From Acanthopleura granulata (Eukaryota > Mollusca > Polyplacophora > Chitonida > Chitonidae): a DNA stretch of 64,000 nt. A program made the translations under genes and the position numbers. Location: positions 47,946,032 to 48,010,031 of the forward strand of contig JABBOT010000080.1 in NCBI GenBank assembly GCA_016165875.1. Direction: 5' to 3'. The notes beneath the pieces were generated by a model. It had not been told where the DNA came from. It did not search any database and worked only from the letters and a program-made list of their open reading frames with translations. Below, piece after piece: positions 34,625 to 46,379 of this stretch. Every line of letters begins with the position of its first letter. The first letter of the stretch is position 1.

Positions 34625-35430
34625 GGTGGTTTGGTACGGGCTATATTTTATGCCTACATAAATCAGGATTCTACTAGTGGAAAATGAGCGCTCAAGGCCT
34701 AGTCCCTGGCCGTTGCATTCTTTTCATGTGACTGATGATCAAATCCGATGATATCATAGAGGTCTAATAATTTTTTCTACTCAGTTCGGCTGAAGCCATG
34801 TTGGAAAAGAAAAGGCAAGATAAATGTAAGTTATTTCAGATAAGGAATCCATACAGACCTAAACGGGCATTGACAGTTTCATGATGTGCTTGGTAACTCT
34901 ATAAATTCCTTTTCAGTCTGGAAATCTTACGAGGCCTTTTCAGAAAAAACCGGGAATACGCTGTGACGACACCCGTGCCCAACACCCTTCAGTATTTGAG
35001 ATGAGACACTTCTTTGGCGTGCAGAGTACAGCCACCCTTATTATCACAACCGAAGGCTACGCGTTGTGGCCTCCTGACTGAGACCTTGGAGAATAACTCC
35101 AGGCGTATTTCATAACCACTTTCTCCTTGAAAATGATTAAAAGTATATACATCAGAAATCGTAATCAGAAATAAATCAGCTGATTTGACATTACTTCTAG
35201 GACCAGAAGACTCCTCCGCTGTAAGAAATATATCGTCCTTGATTGGTTAAAATTGAAGCATGGAGGCCCGTTCGATTTTCCCGATGTGGACGTTTTTACT
35301 TCCTTTGAACCGCGATATCTCGCTTACCCTGTATCACAAAAATAAAAGTGACGTTCTTTGAACTTTAAATGGGATTCTTCACCGAAACACATATGCATTT
35401 GATCTAGTGTTGCCTTTCTAAACATAAAAA
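34625..35430. other. Stretch without supported gene
   Basis: Near 35310-35350 a block ATATCTCGCTTACC...ATCACAAAAATAAAAG resembles a block near 40062-40100, perhaps one old dispersed element. No gene seen. Confidence 0.35.
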
Positions 35431-35431
35431 C

Positions 35432-35489
35432 GAAACTCACAGCCACCGCATTGGCGAGAGGCTCACCTGTCGTTGCGCTGCACTAGCAT
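35432..35489 (-). mobile_element. SINE family 1 head fragment, reverse orientation
   Basis: AAACTCACAGCCACCGCATT, GGCGAGAGGCTCACCTGTCG, TTGCGCTGCACTAGC is the inverted tRNA-derived head only. Confidence 0.75.
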
Positions 35490-36305
35490 CATCTATTTGT
35501 TGGATGCCGTTTACCGTGCAAGGTCCATGTATAAATGACGGAATCTACACCGTTTCACTTATACCTTACTGGCAGAAAAAGTCACAGGTCCTTAATTGAA
35601 CCTTCCATCGACTCAGACAGCTCAGACTAAGTTTGTAGCATCAACTTTAGTCTCGCTGACACAGTCCGGTGAGACACATGGCAGGCAATTGTTGCTCACT
35701 GGTGAAGAGAAATCAGGCCACTCCGCTTGGTTTATCTTAACCGGAAAGTCGTTTTCTCCAATCGCTTTTGTGTATACACCTGAGGCAGCATCCAATTGAC
35801 TCCCTTTTGAAGTATGATGGGCCAGAAGACAGCATTTTCCCGTATCGATCTTCTATGACAGCCGCTATCAAGCCTAGCTTACGTAACACGCTGTCCACAG
35901 CCATGTAAACAGCAGCACAATCGATATGATTATGGGTCGAGGATGTAAACATAGAATGTAAACGGTTAATCACTGTAAAAGGTGGGAGCCACCTTCTGAC
36001 TTCGTACTGGTAGGAAACATTACACGCTTGCACCGAAACCTAAGGCCAAGTTCTGGAGTCTTCCCAGACTACAGCATTGAGAGTATATCCCGAGCAGGGA
36101 CGATAGTCTAAGAGCAAATAACCTGGTTACGTGTTAGCTTACCTCAGTTACGGGTATAGTGCAATCGTTCATGTGAAAACAGCTGGCAAATGGTCACATG
36201 TAATCGCAAGGAATCTGGCCTCGTGTTAATTTAACGCAGTACAAAAAAATTCAGTGAAGTTAATTACACTTTATTAGACGTCTATAGTTAGTCAAATGCT
36301 ATTCT
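35490..36305. other. Stretch without supported gene
   Basis: ORFs at 35596-35799 (+) and 35737-36033 (-) overlap on opposite strands and show no family features. Confidence 0.4.
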
Positions 36306-36311
36306 GCATGC

Positions 36312-36735
36312 CCAGCTGTCCTGTAAATATCATCCGCAAGATCCATACTTAACAACTGTTTGATGGTTTCACTGCCACACGGACAAGTGTTATCCGTAAG
36401 ATCCATACGTAACTGCTCTTTGATGGTTTCACTGCCACACTGTCAAGTATTATCCGTAAGATTCATACGTAACTGCTGTTTAGTGGTTGCCCTGCCACAG
36501 TGTCCAAGTATTATTCCTAAAATCCATAACTGACCGCTGTTTAATGGTTGCAGTGCCTCAGTGTTAAGTGTTATCCGTAAGATCCATACGTAACTGCTGT
36601 TTGATGGTTTCTCTGCCACACTGTTAAAGTATTATCTGTAAGATCCATAAAGGGCAATTGTTTGATGGTTGCACTGCCTCAGTGTTTTAAGTATTACCTG
36701 TGAGATTTATTATTGGCAACTGTTTGATGTTATCA
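36312..36735 (+). repeat. 60-bp tandem array, 7 diverged units
   Basis: TATCCGTAAGATCCATACGT, AACTGCTGTTTGATGGTTTC, ACTGCCACACTGTCAAGTAT. The AAGATCC position recurs near 36338, 36398, 36458, 36519, 36579, 36640 and 36701, a period of 60-61 bp. Confidence 0.92.
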
Positions 36736-36739
36736 AAAG

Positions 36740-38285
36740 TAGTGGGCCGAGGTTCTGGTGATGACATACCTCAAACAGGCGGGCGGACAACCTGGTCACC
36801 ATATTCCCACACGTACATAATGTGGTAATAAAAAGCAGAAACGTTGTTTTTTATATATAAAGTGTAATTTGTGATAATAGGCATGATATGAGGTAGAGGA
36901 AATGAGTCGGGGGAAGGGGGGTTGTAATAATGTACTTTTTATAACAGTTTGAGTGGTGATAATAGGCCTTGATTTGTTCTAACGTTCCTGGATTGAACGG
37001 GTTCACAGTATGATCAGCGTGTGCCTTGGAGGAGAACGGTACACGCAGGCCCACACACAACAGTAACACAACACCACTGACTGGCGGATACGCCATGATT
37101 CACACATACGATAACCAACCAAAACGAAACTGAACCATCATTACAAAATGCCTCCAGGTAGACCCTCGTTACTACTTTGACATTCACAGAATGATGCCAG
37201 ACGTCTTTAAGTTGTCCATACACAGAGTGGTGACAAACAGCGACATTGTCTCATGTCCGATTCTCAAGGGTGTTCAACAAATACGGGAGTATATTTGGAA
37301 CTTACAGATGGCATAAAAAAAGTAGTACCTCGAGTACTTTTAAGTATGCAGACAGTGATCTCTTTGTATTACGGTGGACATTCGATTTTCTGGGGAGGCC
37401 TCCAAGATGTAGGTGGACTGAAAGTTGGCAGATATCCCGGAAATTCAAATACATCCAGCATTCGCCAATCGGGTTTTGTAATGGTTGCATTAAAAATCAT
37501 TACAAAAACTAGTGTATCAATTAAGAATACTCCATCATCAATCACCTTCACCCCAGTTTTCTTTTATTTTACCACTGATACAGTTTTTTTGTATGTAAAT
37601 ATATATAAATATATTATTGAGAAGTTTCCACACATTTTTTTTTCATCCAGGAATTGCCGCTATTAGACTCCTCGTTAGGCAATTCATCGAATAGATCTCA
37701 TTTCCCAAAATGGAAATGGAAAACAGCACACAAGGCGCCGCCGGGATCTGTCACTGTAAGTTCTTTCGAAAATTTGAGGAACATTTCGAACGTATATACG
37801 CTAAGTGTACGACAATTGGAAGAAGTTTGCCCACCTAATAATATCTCTTTCGAAGCTTTCTCGTCCATAGCAGTGGTTTGCTTTGTTCGCTCGTATTCAC
37901 AATTGTGCCAGTTATTATCTAAATCTATTCTAGAAAGGAAGATGACATATTGTCGAATGACACGACATGATCCACAGCCTTCCAACAGAATGAGAAGTAA
38001 AACATTAGAGAACGAAATAAAGCTTAGGGCTGTTGCGATAACAAAATTAGGCCATAGTCCACGCTCTTCAGGTAATTATTATTGAAATACTGTAACGGAA
38101 GTACGTAATGACACATTCTGAACGGGTACATAGAGAGGTGTAAATCTGAATAAAACCAGAGCCTATGATATAAGGAGCCCTGTCAAATCGTATATTTCCT
38201 TCCCTCCCCTTCTACCCCACTCCGACCCACCCCAATCTCAGCTACCAAACAGGACTAGGATTCTAAAACACATTGCCTATATTTA
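36740..38285. other. Stretch without a supported gene
   Basis: A - strand frame ending at 37096 begins MAYPPVSGVVLLLCVGLRV, which looks like a signal peptide, but no mature domain follows. + strand frames at 37253-37666 and 37654-38085 are unrecognised. Confidence 0.35.
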
Positions 38286-38290
38286 AGCCT

Positions 38291-38458
38291 TTTGGACTGG
38301 TGTTTTACGCCGCAACCAAGTATGTTTCACTTATACTACTGTGGTCAAGGATGTGGTGGGACAAAACCGGGCAGAGCCCCGAAGGAAACCCACGACCATC
38401 CGCAGGTTGCTGGCAGACATTGGCTACTTATCAGGCGGGAGGAAGCCAGCCAATGTCC
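38291..38458 (-). mobile_element. SINE family 1, reverse orientation, head missing
   Basis: GGACTGGTGTTTTACGCCGC, AAAACCGGGCAGAGCCCCGA, CACGACCATCCGCAGGTTGC and GGAGGAAGCCAGCC follow the inverted family order. Confidence 0.88.
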
Positions 38459-38459
38459 A

Positions 38460-40860
38460 AGTTTAAGATTAACACAGTTTGGTAGTTGGGAGATCAAGGG
38501 GGAGGTATGTTGAGGCTGGGTATTAGATTAAAATATATTGTCTTTCGTTGTAATTCTGTAGTGCATGCAGTATTACCAGAGAAAATTGTTACGTGCTACA
38601 TGAAAAAGCCAAGGAGTAAGATAGCATTAGACCGTGAAGCCGTGAAGGAGGTTTACGAGTTCCCAATTGTGCTATCTGTGTCTTTTCTCACCTGTCTCTA
38701 CTATGTGAACAGATAATTGCTGACTACAAACCTCGGCATAACGATCATCGATTTCGCCATTTTGAATGTATCTTAGTTCAGCCACTGGTACGACTGAGGG
38801 AGATAAATCAAGTGCGTGCCCAACTGCATGTATGTGTTATTCCGGTCCCTGCACATGGCTTACATAAAATACATTGTCCGCGGCATTCAGACGGATATTC
38901 ACAATAAGGTGTCGACATCGATCGTCTTTAGATAATTACGCCTAATAGGTGTTATATAGCAGTTCGTGAGGCGCCCAGAGAGTGGAGCCGCCCATTTCCT
39001 TTTCGCGAAGGAAATACTATAATTGTCACTGGAATATCACGCTCTTAGCGAAGTGCCGCAGAATAATTTAACGTGCATGCGACTTGATAATTATCACACT
39101 AGACAGCGATTTCTGTCTAAAGATTAGAACATTTCGTCAGTCTAGTGATAATGGGGGTTAATTTCATCTCACAAGGCTACTATTTCGGATGATGGCCCAT
39201 GTAAAGAGGTATTCCAGTAGAAGAAAGCTATGATAACACGGTATGACAAACCACGAAGCGGTCGATATGAAATATTGTGCGATTCCAAGGGCGCCTTCAG
39301 ATATATAAACTAGCAGTCTAATGAATAGAGTAATATCTGGTTTGATACAGTCTTGATGGTTTTGAAAATGTCATGTGAGATGTTACATAGAGAGTAGATT
39401 CACTGCCACTGTGGGTCGTGGAAACTTATGAGGACGAAAGTTTGCAATATTATGTGATGGGAGAGTGTATCTTGACGTCATGCTCTGCGATTTGTTCAGT
39501 TCGATCATGTGATTAGTTCGTATACAGTCATGGCAGCCTCGTGGTCTTGATAAACATAATACCGACCTCTCCACAAAAATAATGGTTATGTTATTCTGAC
39601 AAATTTTGGCAGTGTTACTTTCATTTTATCAGCGAAGGTCTGCTGATTCAAACCCCATTTATAGTACAGGATATATGTCGTCATCGACTCTCGAATGGCC
39701 GTTGGCACAGTGCAACGTTTACCAAAAGTTACTTTCCTGCGTTGCGTTTAAGTCCGTGCGTTACACATGGGAAAGTTCATCGTTGATTGTGGCCCCTATT
39801 CTTTGGTTGCAATCATAAATCCAGCGGCCAGCGTATTAGTGAGGTGTAGTAGTCTTTGGTTTAGCCTTGAAGGAAAAGACATGAGGTAATACAGGTATAC
39901 CTTATGGTCATTCCGGAACAGAGGTGCGAAGAGACCTAAATGCCTGCAACCGTGCCTTCCGCGTATATGCCTAAAAACAGAACAGGTTTCCCGAGAGCTT
40001 CCGACTGATTGTTAAAATTCATATCATGACGGCGGTTTCCATCTTGCTTATTATAATCTCCCATATCTCTGTTATGCGAGATCACAAAAATTAAAAGGCA
40101 AGCTTTCTAAACTTTTTTGGGGTGCATCATTGATGCATATACAGTATATACGTACCTTTGTTTTTGTGTTGTCTTCTCATTTGAACAACAATCAAGCCGT
40201 CTGTAATTGCCAACCAGTTTACACTTTTTGCTTATCAGTACATATGCGTGACTTTGATGCTGAAGGCCTGAACAGGCAAAACATGCAAGTCGAATAAATT
40301 GATCTATTACATTGTTACGAATGGCAACGGGTATAGTGTATATTATCCTGTTCAGTTTTATAACCATCAAAGTTAAAGCAACGCCATTTGTTGCCGGTAT
40401 AATGAAACAAACTATACGCCTACCTGTTGGTAGATCACCCGTGAAGAAGGAAGCTGTAGCTTGCCAGTGTGGAATGCAAACATTTTTCGAAGCATAAACA
40501 TTGCGATAACGGCGTGGAAATGGCATTGTTGTAACACGATATGAAAGTTGTGCAGGGTATCACAAGGTCGATGAGACAGAACCAATTAAAGCAATGATAA
40601 ACAAGGGTGGCTTTTAGACATCAACAATTTGCGTGAGTTACCCAGGTTCTGGTCCATGTACCGATTACTACTACATCGTATATGCCATACTGCAGGATGT
40701 TGAAGAAATCGTAAACCGAAGTGAAACAAGCTTATCAACAAAATAACTAAAGATTATAGGTGCAGTGGCTATTTGATCATGCCGTACCGATTTGGGGCGA
40801 ATATACAACTGATGATAACATATATGTTTCCCTCTCGTTCTACACGGTTTCCTGAACGTT
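38460..40860. other. Stretch without supported gene
   Basis: Contains a hairpin at 39094-39150 (ATTATCACACTAGAC paired with GTCTAGTGATAAT). The segment at 39640-39830 has a B-box-like GATTCAAACCCC and may be an unlisted SINE. The 139-codon - strand ORF at 40107-40526 is unrecognised. Confidence 0.35.
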
Positions 40861-40867
40861 TCTTTCT

Positions 40868-40945
40868 ATTTCAACACGGTTTCCTCCACTTACAGACCTG
40901 ACCATCGTCATAGAAGTGAAAAGTGAACGCTGAAATGTTAAGTAA
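40868..40945 (+). mobile_element. SINE family 2 fragment
   Basis: GGTTTCCTCCACTTACAGAC, CTGACCATCGTCATAGAAGT, GAAAAGTGAACGC parallels the 3' domain of the copy at 40975-41137. Confidence 0.5.
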
Positions 40946-40974
40946 ACCCCGAGAGAGGTGTGAATTTGTCTGAT

Positions 40975-41137
40975 AATTAGGTCGCGTGTTCGAATCCGGT
41001 TGTGTTTCCCTGGCCAAGGGAAAGGGTTCACACGGGACAGTACGTTTTCCTCCATTCGTATATGCCTGACTGCCGTCATATATTAGTATTAAAGTGGAAA
41101 ATTTAGGAGAAGGGCGCTAAACACAAAATAAATACAT
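40975..41137 (+). mobile_element. tRNA-derived SINE, family 2
   Basis: B-box-like GCGTGTTCGAATCCGGTTG, then TTTTCCTCCATTCGTATATG, CCTGACTGCCGTCATATATT, AGTATTAAAGTGGAAAATTT, GGGCGCTAAACACAAAATAA and an A-rich end. The CCGTCATA...GTGAAA...GCGTTAAACACC type of 3' domain is shared in outline with family 1, but the head and body differ. Confidence 0.65.
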
Positions 41138-41139
41138 TA

Positions 41140-41820
41140 ACCAATCAAGAAAAGGCACATTGTAACAAAGTTTGCTTCACAGCAACTTTCTTGAGCAGCG
41201 TTGGAAGCAGCGATTTACACGTATAGGTGCGTTTAAGATTTAATGTTTTATGATATGTGCCCATAATGGCGCTGTTAACTGTAGACAATTAAAATAAGGA
41301 AACTCTCATGTTTAGCCCTTTGTACTCCTTGATAAAGAATTGCTTTATCCGTCAATAAACTTGCTCTAGTCCATAACATGTTAATGTAAAACATCCCCTT
41401 TTGCTTCAAGCCATTGAACACTCTCCTCTCAGTAATCAATAAAGTAGGTTTTTATCGACCCCATTAGCTAAGTGTCACTCAGGCGTGAATCGCGATAAGC
41501 ACATGTTTTCTTACATTCTCCCTCATCGTGTGCAAAGGACTACTTGCAGAATAACATTTAGTTTCTCCTCTAAAACTTTTCTGTTATCTTAAAGACGATA
41601 ACAAAGATATGGCCCTACCTCTCGGGCTCATTTACGTCAATTATAGCCAACATTCTTCTTTACAACATGCTCCAAGCGTTTGATAGCCAAATCCCAAAGG
41701 CCCCACTTGCTTATGTGATGTCTTCATTACGCATGAAAAACTATCCACTGTATGCATTGGCAAATAATCAATTCCTGTTTAACATTGTAAATATATAGTT
41801 GATGCGCTACACAACAGCAA
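41140..41820. other. Stretch without supported gene
   Basis: No exon or recognised repeat. Confidence 0.4.
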
Positions 41821-41824
41821 ACTC

Positions 41825-42065
41825 TATTTATTTATCATTTTTTTATTTGTTGGATTGGTGTTTTATGCCATACTCCAGAATATTTCACTTATATACGGCG
41901 GTTAGCATCATGGTGGGAGGAATCGGGCAGAGCCCGAGGGAAACTCATGACCTTCCGTTGGTTGCTGGCAAACCTTCCCATGTACAAGAAGCCAGGATGA
42001 GCCAGACTTGAACTCACAGCGACCGCATTGGCGAGACGCTGGTGTGTCATTACGTTGTGCTAGTG
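41825..42065 (-). mobile_element. Full-length SINE family 1, reverse orientation
   Basis: T-rich tail (TATTTATTTATC, TTATTTGTTGGATTGGTGTT), CAGAATATTTCACTTATATA, GGGCAGAGCCCGAGGGAAAC, ACTTGAACTCACAGCGACCG and head GTGTCATTACGTTGTGCTAG. Confidence 0.92.
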
Positions 42066-42359
42066 TGCAAACCTACTGCTGAGTTAGTAAACCCTAACAA
42101 ACTACCATCATAACCTGCAGGGGCATGGTGCCGGCATGTCAAGACTGTAAAAATGCATATTTTGTATACTTGTATATGCATATAAATGTACATAGTTTTT
42201 CAACAGAAATGTTCAAACCGTTTACAAGAGCCTTCTCAGGAAAAAAACTGTAAACCGTCAAAGTCTTTATCCCCCCTCACTCTCACACACAGACCTGAAG
42301 TCCGCCATAAATGGCACTGCTCATAGCTTCATGTTTCCTGCTCGTCACCAAGCGTATGG

Positions 42360-42610
42360 CCAGGTGTGCCCTATTCTCTGCCCACCGATACGATAACAAC
42401 AATCTGTATTTCACCGTAGCTGAGTCATATAAGGGTTTCACTGAATAAACTTAAATCTGTGTTTTACTCCGACTGAGTAATATGAGGGTGTCACTGCATA
42501 CGCTTCTGTGCCTTATGCTCTGTCCACTAGTACGATCACTGAGTTTTACCGAAACTGAGTAATAGAAGGTAGTCAGTGAATAAGCTTCTGGGCCATACAT
42601 TCACAATAAA
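42360..42610 (+). repeat. Strongly diverged tandem repeat
   Basis: CTGAGTCATATAAGGGTTTC, CTGAGTAATATGAGGGTGTC and CTGAGTAATAGAAGGTAGTC each precede an ACTGAATAAGCTTCTG-like block. Spacing is irregular (about 50 and 83 bp). Confidence 0.55.
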
Positions 42611-42614
42611 CCCA

Positions 42615-45055
42615 GACTGAATGACAAGTCCAGTAAATGCTATGATATTATGAATAAGAGGCTATGTTGGTGATTTTTGACCAAAAAAGATCGAGTGCAA
42701 ATCCAACCCACTTTTTGTTATTGTTTTAGTACAGCCCAAATACAAGAATTATCTTTCACCTGCCTCGTCTTACCGTTTCCATGTGGTACCGTTCAAACAG
42801 CGATAATTAATTTCCTAAAATTCATAAAATGAGTCGCTTTATAGTTTGCTGCAAACTTTAGAGTCATTTTACCACTATGTTTTACGAGTCTCATATTTCC
42901 TTAAAGGCAATAATTTGAGCTATTCGAGCCAGGTGGAGAATATTTAATTAACGAATATAGATTTTTGGATAAAAATCTGCGATAAGACATCTTTAAGTGT
43001 TTAACTCTATGTTTTTCACGGAGAGGAGGTTAATTGAACTAACCTAATTAAAACAAGGACCAAATGCTTTGTGTAAGCTACAGCAACTGTACCTTAACTT
43101 ACAGTTGTATGAGCGTTTACATAAGACAGTTTGTCACTGTAGGCAAATCATGCCATCAGTATTAGTCATAGTCTCTGCTTACGCTAAGATCTGCCTTTCC
43201 GGTGAATTTGCCTTCGCAGTTGTTAAGGTACACAAGCTTTAAGAAAAACGTATAAAAACGATGGCGTGCAGAGTAGACAAGGCGTACATTCCTGTGTTTG
43301 TCTGTTTTAATAAGGTCTGTATCCATGGTAACGGTGTTGTAGCTTGATATATTCTGCTAACAATGCCAAGCTGATCGTTTTTCACTCAAGGCCACCTTAA
43401 CTCGTGAGGAAAATGTGACATACACAGTCTATTAAAAGTACATGTATAGTCTAACTAATATTTTTTCACGCATATTGCACTCATAGATAATCCATGGCGT
43501 TTTCTTCAGTTCAGTTCACACAAGAACCATTCCTGTTTCTCTTCTGGGAATACATTGATTAGTTTTCAGGATGATTGCAATTTTATATTTTTTCTCATTT
43601 GCTGTATTTTCGCGGTGAAACGATGGAAGCAATTCTCATACGATATTTGCTGAACTATACCGTACATTTAAGCAGAAATAACTCGTCATTATGCAACACT
43701 TTGATCAAAGCGGTTTCATGTTGTTCTGTAAAAGGTCTTACATCAGCTCTAATGGATTACATTATGTATTTTTAAGGCTTTTGGTGGTTTACGTTGAACT
43801 CTGATGTGGAAATTTGTCTTCAGGATACTTACCCCGAGTGTTCTTTTTAACTTCTGGTATACGAATGTGTGATTCGAAGCCTGTATTACTAAAGCTTGCA
43901 ATGGGGCAATGGTTAAAATGAAAATGATAAATTATCAAGTTTCAAAAACCGACACAAATAAAGTGAAAGCAAAAACTTGCCAGTCATTCAAAGCAGGAAA
44001 AGAGATGTCCTGGCTGCCATGCAACATTTGTCCCTGTTAAATAATATCACATTGATTTTTTTTTCAAGAAAAAAAAACATTCTGAATGTAAATTATTCTG
44101 CGGCAGTCGGAAACCAAAGAGAACAGCCTTTGGGGAATTATATTAAATAAGAGAAACAGGATCTATGCTTTGTAACCACACCGACAGAGGTTTTAATTTC
44201 TCATTTAGGCGATTCATGTACATGTACACTTTACAATATACTTGAATTAAATAATTGTATGGTTGTTGTTTTTTCTATAAGTAACCAGAAAAGTTGTATG
44301 ATAGGATAAATAACATTGATGCACGGCCAATACACTTTATTGGAGAGTCCACTCTGGTAAACCAGTTAGAATAAAACTCTACCTACATTAACGGAGTCCT
44401 CGCAACCAGACAGGAAATCCTTCAGAAAGGCGGATTTTTTTTTTATGTTCCAAAACAGGCAATAGTTACTTGAATGTAAACTGTAAATACTGCATAACAA
44501 CTCTCAGAAAAATCGGAGTTGTGGTATTCCTACTTTTTTGATTATTTGAAGACAAAAGAAGTGTCAAAAGCAGATTCTTCTATTTTAAGGCTTTTTGATG
44601 AATGAGTTCCCATATCATGGTAAAAATATGATTACGTGACCAAAATTATTTGTGTTCATTGATATCTACCAGAAGAGTGGTAAACTATTCTAAATTATCA
44701 TGTGGGGTGAGGCCATCATATTTCTGTAAACCGTGCAGAAGAATGAAATATTTTCCAAATTCATTAAAACTGTATATTTACCATAATAATTCATGGTTCG
44801 TGAGTCGTTGTTCCTCATGGCTCAGAGGTAACTCGCACAGCTAACAGTCCAGTAGCCATGTGAAAATTTGGATCTTGTCAATAGTTGTGCATCTCTTTTT
44901 CATAGGAATAGCATTTCGCGAAAACATGATTAACCCATTAAACAAACAAGTCTTATTTGTTTATATTTTCACTTACATAATAAAAAAAATGAATACTCAT
45001 GGATATAGTTCTATGAAGATAAGGAAATACGTACAGAACCAAATGCACTGAAGAC
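42615..45055. other. Long stretch without supported gene
   Basis: AT-rich. Short hydrophobic ORFs (43575-43775, 44860-45051) arise from T-rich sequence and have no family features. Confidence 0.4.
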
Positions 45056-45059
45056 GTAT

Positions 45060-45290
45060 GTGGACCTGTCCTCCTGAGTGTACACGTAGGTCTACAGGTG
45101 CAAAACGGACCACCTGGGTATATATGTAGGTCTACAAGTACAAAACTGTCCACCTGGGTATACATGTAGGTCTACAAGTACAAAACTGTCCACTTGTGTG
45201 CACATGTAGGTCTACAGGTAGAAAACCGCCCACCTGAGTGTACATGTAAACCCAGGTGGACAGTTTTGCACCTGCAGACCTACATGTACG
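45060..45290. repeat. 40-bp tandem array closed by an inverted unit (palindromic)
   Basis: GTACATGTAGGTCTACAAGT and ACAAAACTGTCCACCTGGGT repeat every 40 bp (GGTCT at 45089, 45129, 45169, 45209). At 45249-45290 the sequence reads CCCAGGTGGACAGTTTTGCA, CCTGCAGACCTACATGTA, which is one whole unit inverted, giving a long hairpin. Confidence 0.92.
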
Positions 45291-45292
45291 GT

Positions 45293-45580
45293 CGTACCTA
45301 TCCCCAAATTGTGTGTAAAGTCCTACCTATCCCCCATGCGTTTTGTGAAGTCCAACGTATCCCCCATTCGTTGAGTAAAGTCCCACATATTCTACCTGTC
45401 CTCCCACTTGCTTTGTAAAGCCCTGTCTGTCCCCCATTCTCTGTGTAAAGTCCTGTCTGTCCCTCATTCTCTGTGTAAAGTCTTGTCTATCCCCCCATTC
45501 CGTGTGTAAAGTCCTACCTATCCACAATTTGCTGTGGAAAAGACGTACATAGAAATCATTTGCTGCATAAAGATGTAAAG
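45293..45580 (+). repeat. 31-33-bp tandem array
   Basis: GTGTAAAGTCCTGTCTGTCC, CCCATTCTCT and variants (ACCTATCCCCCATGCG, TCTATCCCCCCATTCC) repeat about eight times, starting directly after the palindromic 40-bp array. Confidence 0.88.
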
Positions 45581-45631
45581 TGTTTGTAATCCCATTTCGT
45601 GTTATAAATTAGTACAGTGTTTATATATTTG

Positions 45632-45918
45632 ACCCCCTCGTTGGCTTGGAGGTTAGAGCGTCCACCTCGACGTCGGGAGATCCGGCATCAATCACGTGTC
45701 TGGTCATACCAAAGATATTCAAGATGGTACTTGTTGCTGCCTCCACTGAGCAAGGAAACAGGACTGATCGGACCGGTCTTCGCCATTATTCTCCAGTGAT
45801 GGCAGCATTTTGGCTCCATGGACTCTCCCTGCCACAAGGAGACACAGCATATCTACATTCTAAGGACTCCTCCTCGTCATATGATTGCATAATTGTTAAG
45901 TACGACGCAAAACTCAAG
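45632..45918 (+). mobile_element. tRNA-derived SINE, family 3
   Basis: Head CTCGTTGGCTTGGAGGTTAG, AGCGTCCACCTCGACGTCGG (A-box region) and GGGAGATCCGGCATCAATC (B-box region). Then ATACCAAAGATATTCAAGAT, GGTACTTGTTGCTGCCTCC, CCCTGCCACAAGGAGACAC, GTCATATGATTGCATAATTG and TTAAGTACGACGCAAAACTC. From memory this layout is typical of a SINE family widespread in molluscs. No database match was made. Confidence 0.75.
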
Positions 45919-46127
45919 GAAACATATATACATACAGTATTTCTCTCCCAATTTGACTGTGTAATGTCCTATGTAATACCATTTCGCCGTCCTCAGTAGG
46001 ATAAAATACCTAAATCAAACATGTGAGTTTCATATGTTGGAATGTAAATGTAATTTGGCCTCAATAACAAAACGTCTTCGGGGTATTTCATTGTTTTTCT
46101 CTGTTAATAAAAAAAACAGGTACATAA

Positions 46128-46378
46128 ATGCCACTAGCGTAGGGGAATGACCTAGAAGCCTTCCACCAATGCTGACGCTGTGAAATCAAGTCCAGCTCAT
46201 GCTGGCTTCCTCTCCGGCCGTATGTGGGAAGGTCTGCCAGCAATCTGCGAATGATCAAAGGTTTTCCCCGGGCTCTGCCAGGCTTCCTCCCACCATAATG
46301 CTGGTCTAGGTCGTATAAGTGAAATATTCTTGAGTACGGCGTAAAACACCAATCAACTTACTAAATAAATAAATAAAT
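46128..46378 (+). mobile_element. Near full-length SINE family 1
   Basis: Head partly lost (GCCACTAGCGTAGGGGAATG), then TCAAGTCCAGCTCATGCTGG, CTTCCTCTCCGGCCGTATGT, GGCTTCCTCCCACCATAATG, GTATAAGTGAAATATTCTTG and an AAATAAATAAATAAAT end. One of the best-preserved bodies here. Confidence 0.93.
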
Positions 46379-46379
46379 T

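Noticed and set aside
36851..37096. Minus-strand ORF with signal-peptide-like start and a PGTLEQIKAYY segment, considered as a neuropeptide Y/F-type precursor.
   Set aside because: The helix spacing does not fit the family, there is no amidation site or dibasic cleavage after an RxRF/Y end, and no splice donor at the expected Arg codon.
45646..45999. 117-codon ORF considered as a gene.
   Set aside because: It coincides with the family-3 SINE.
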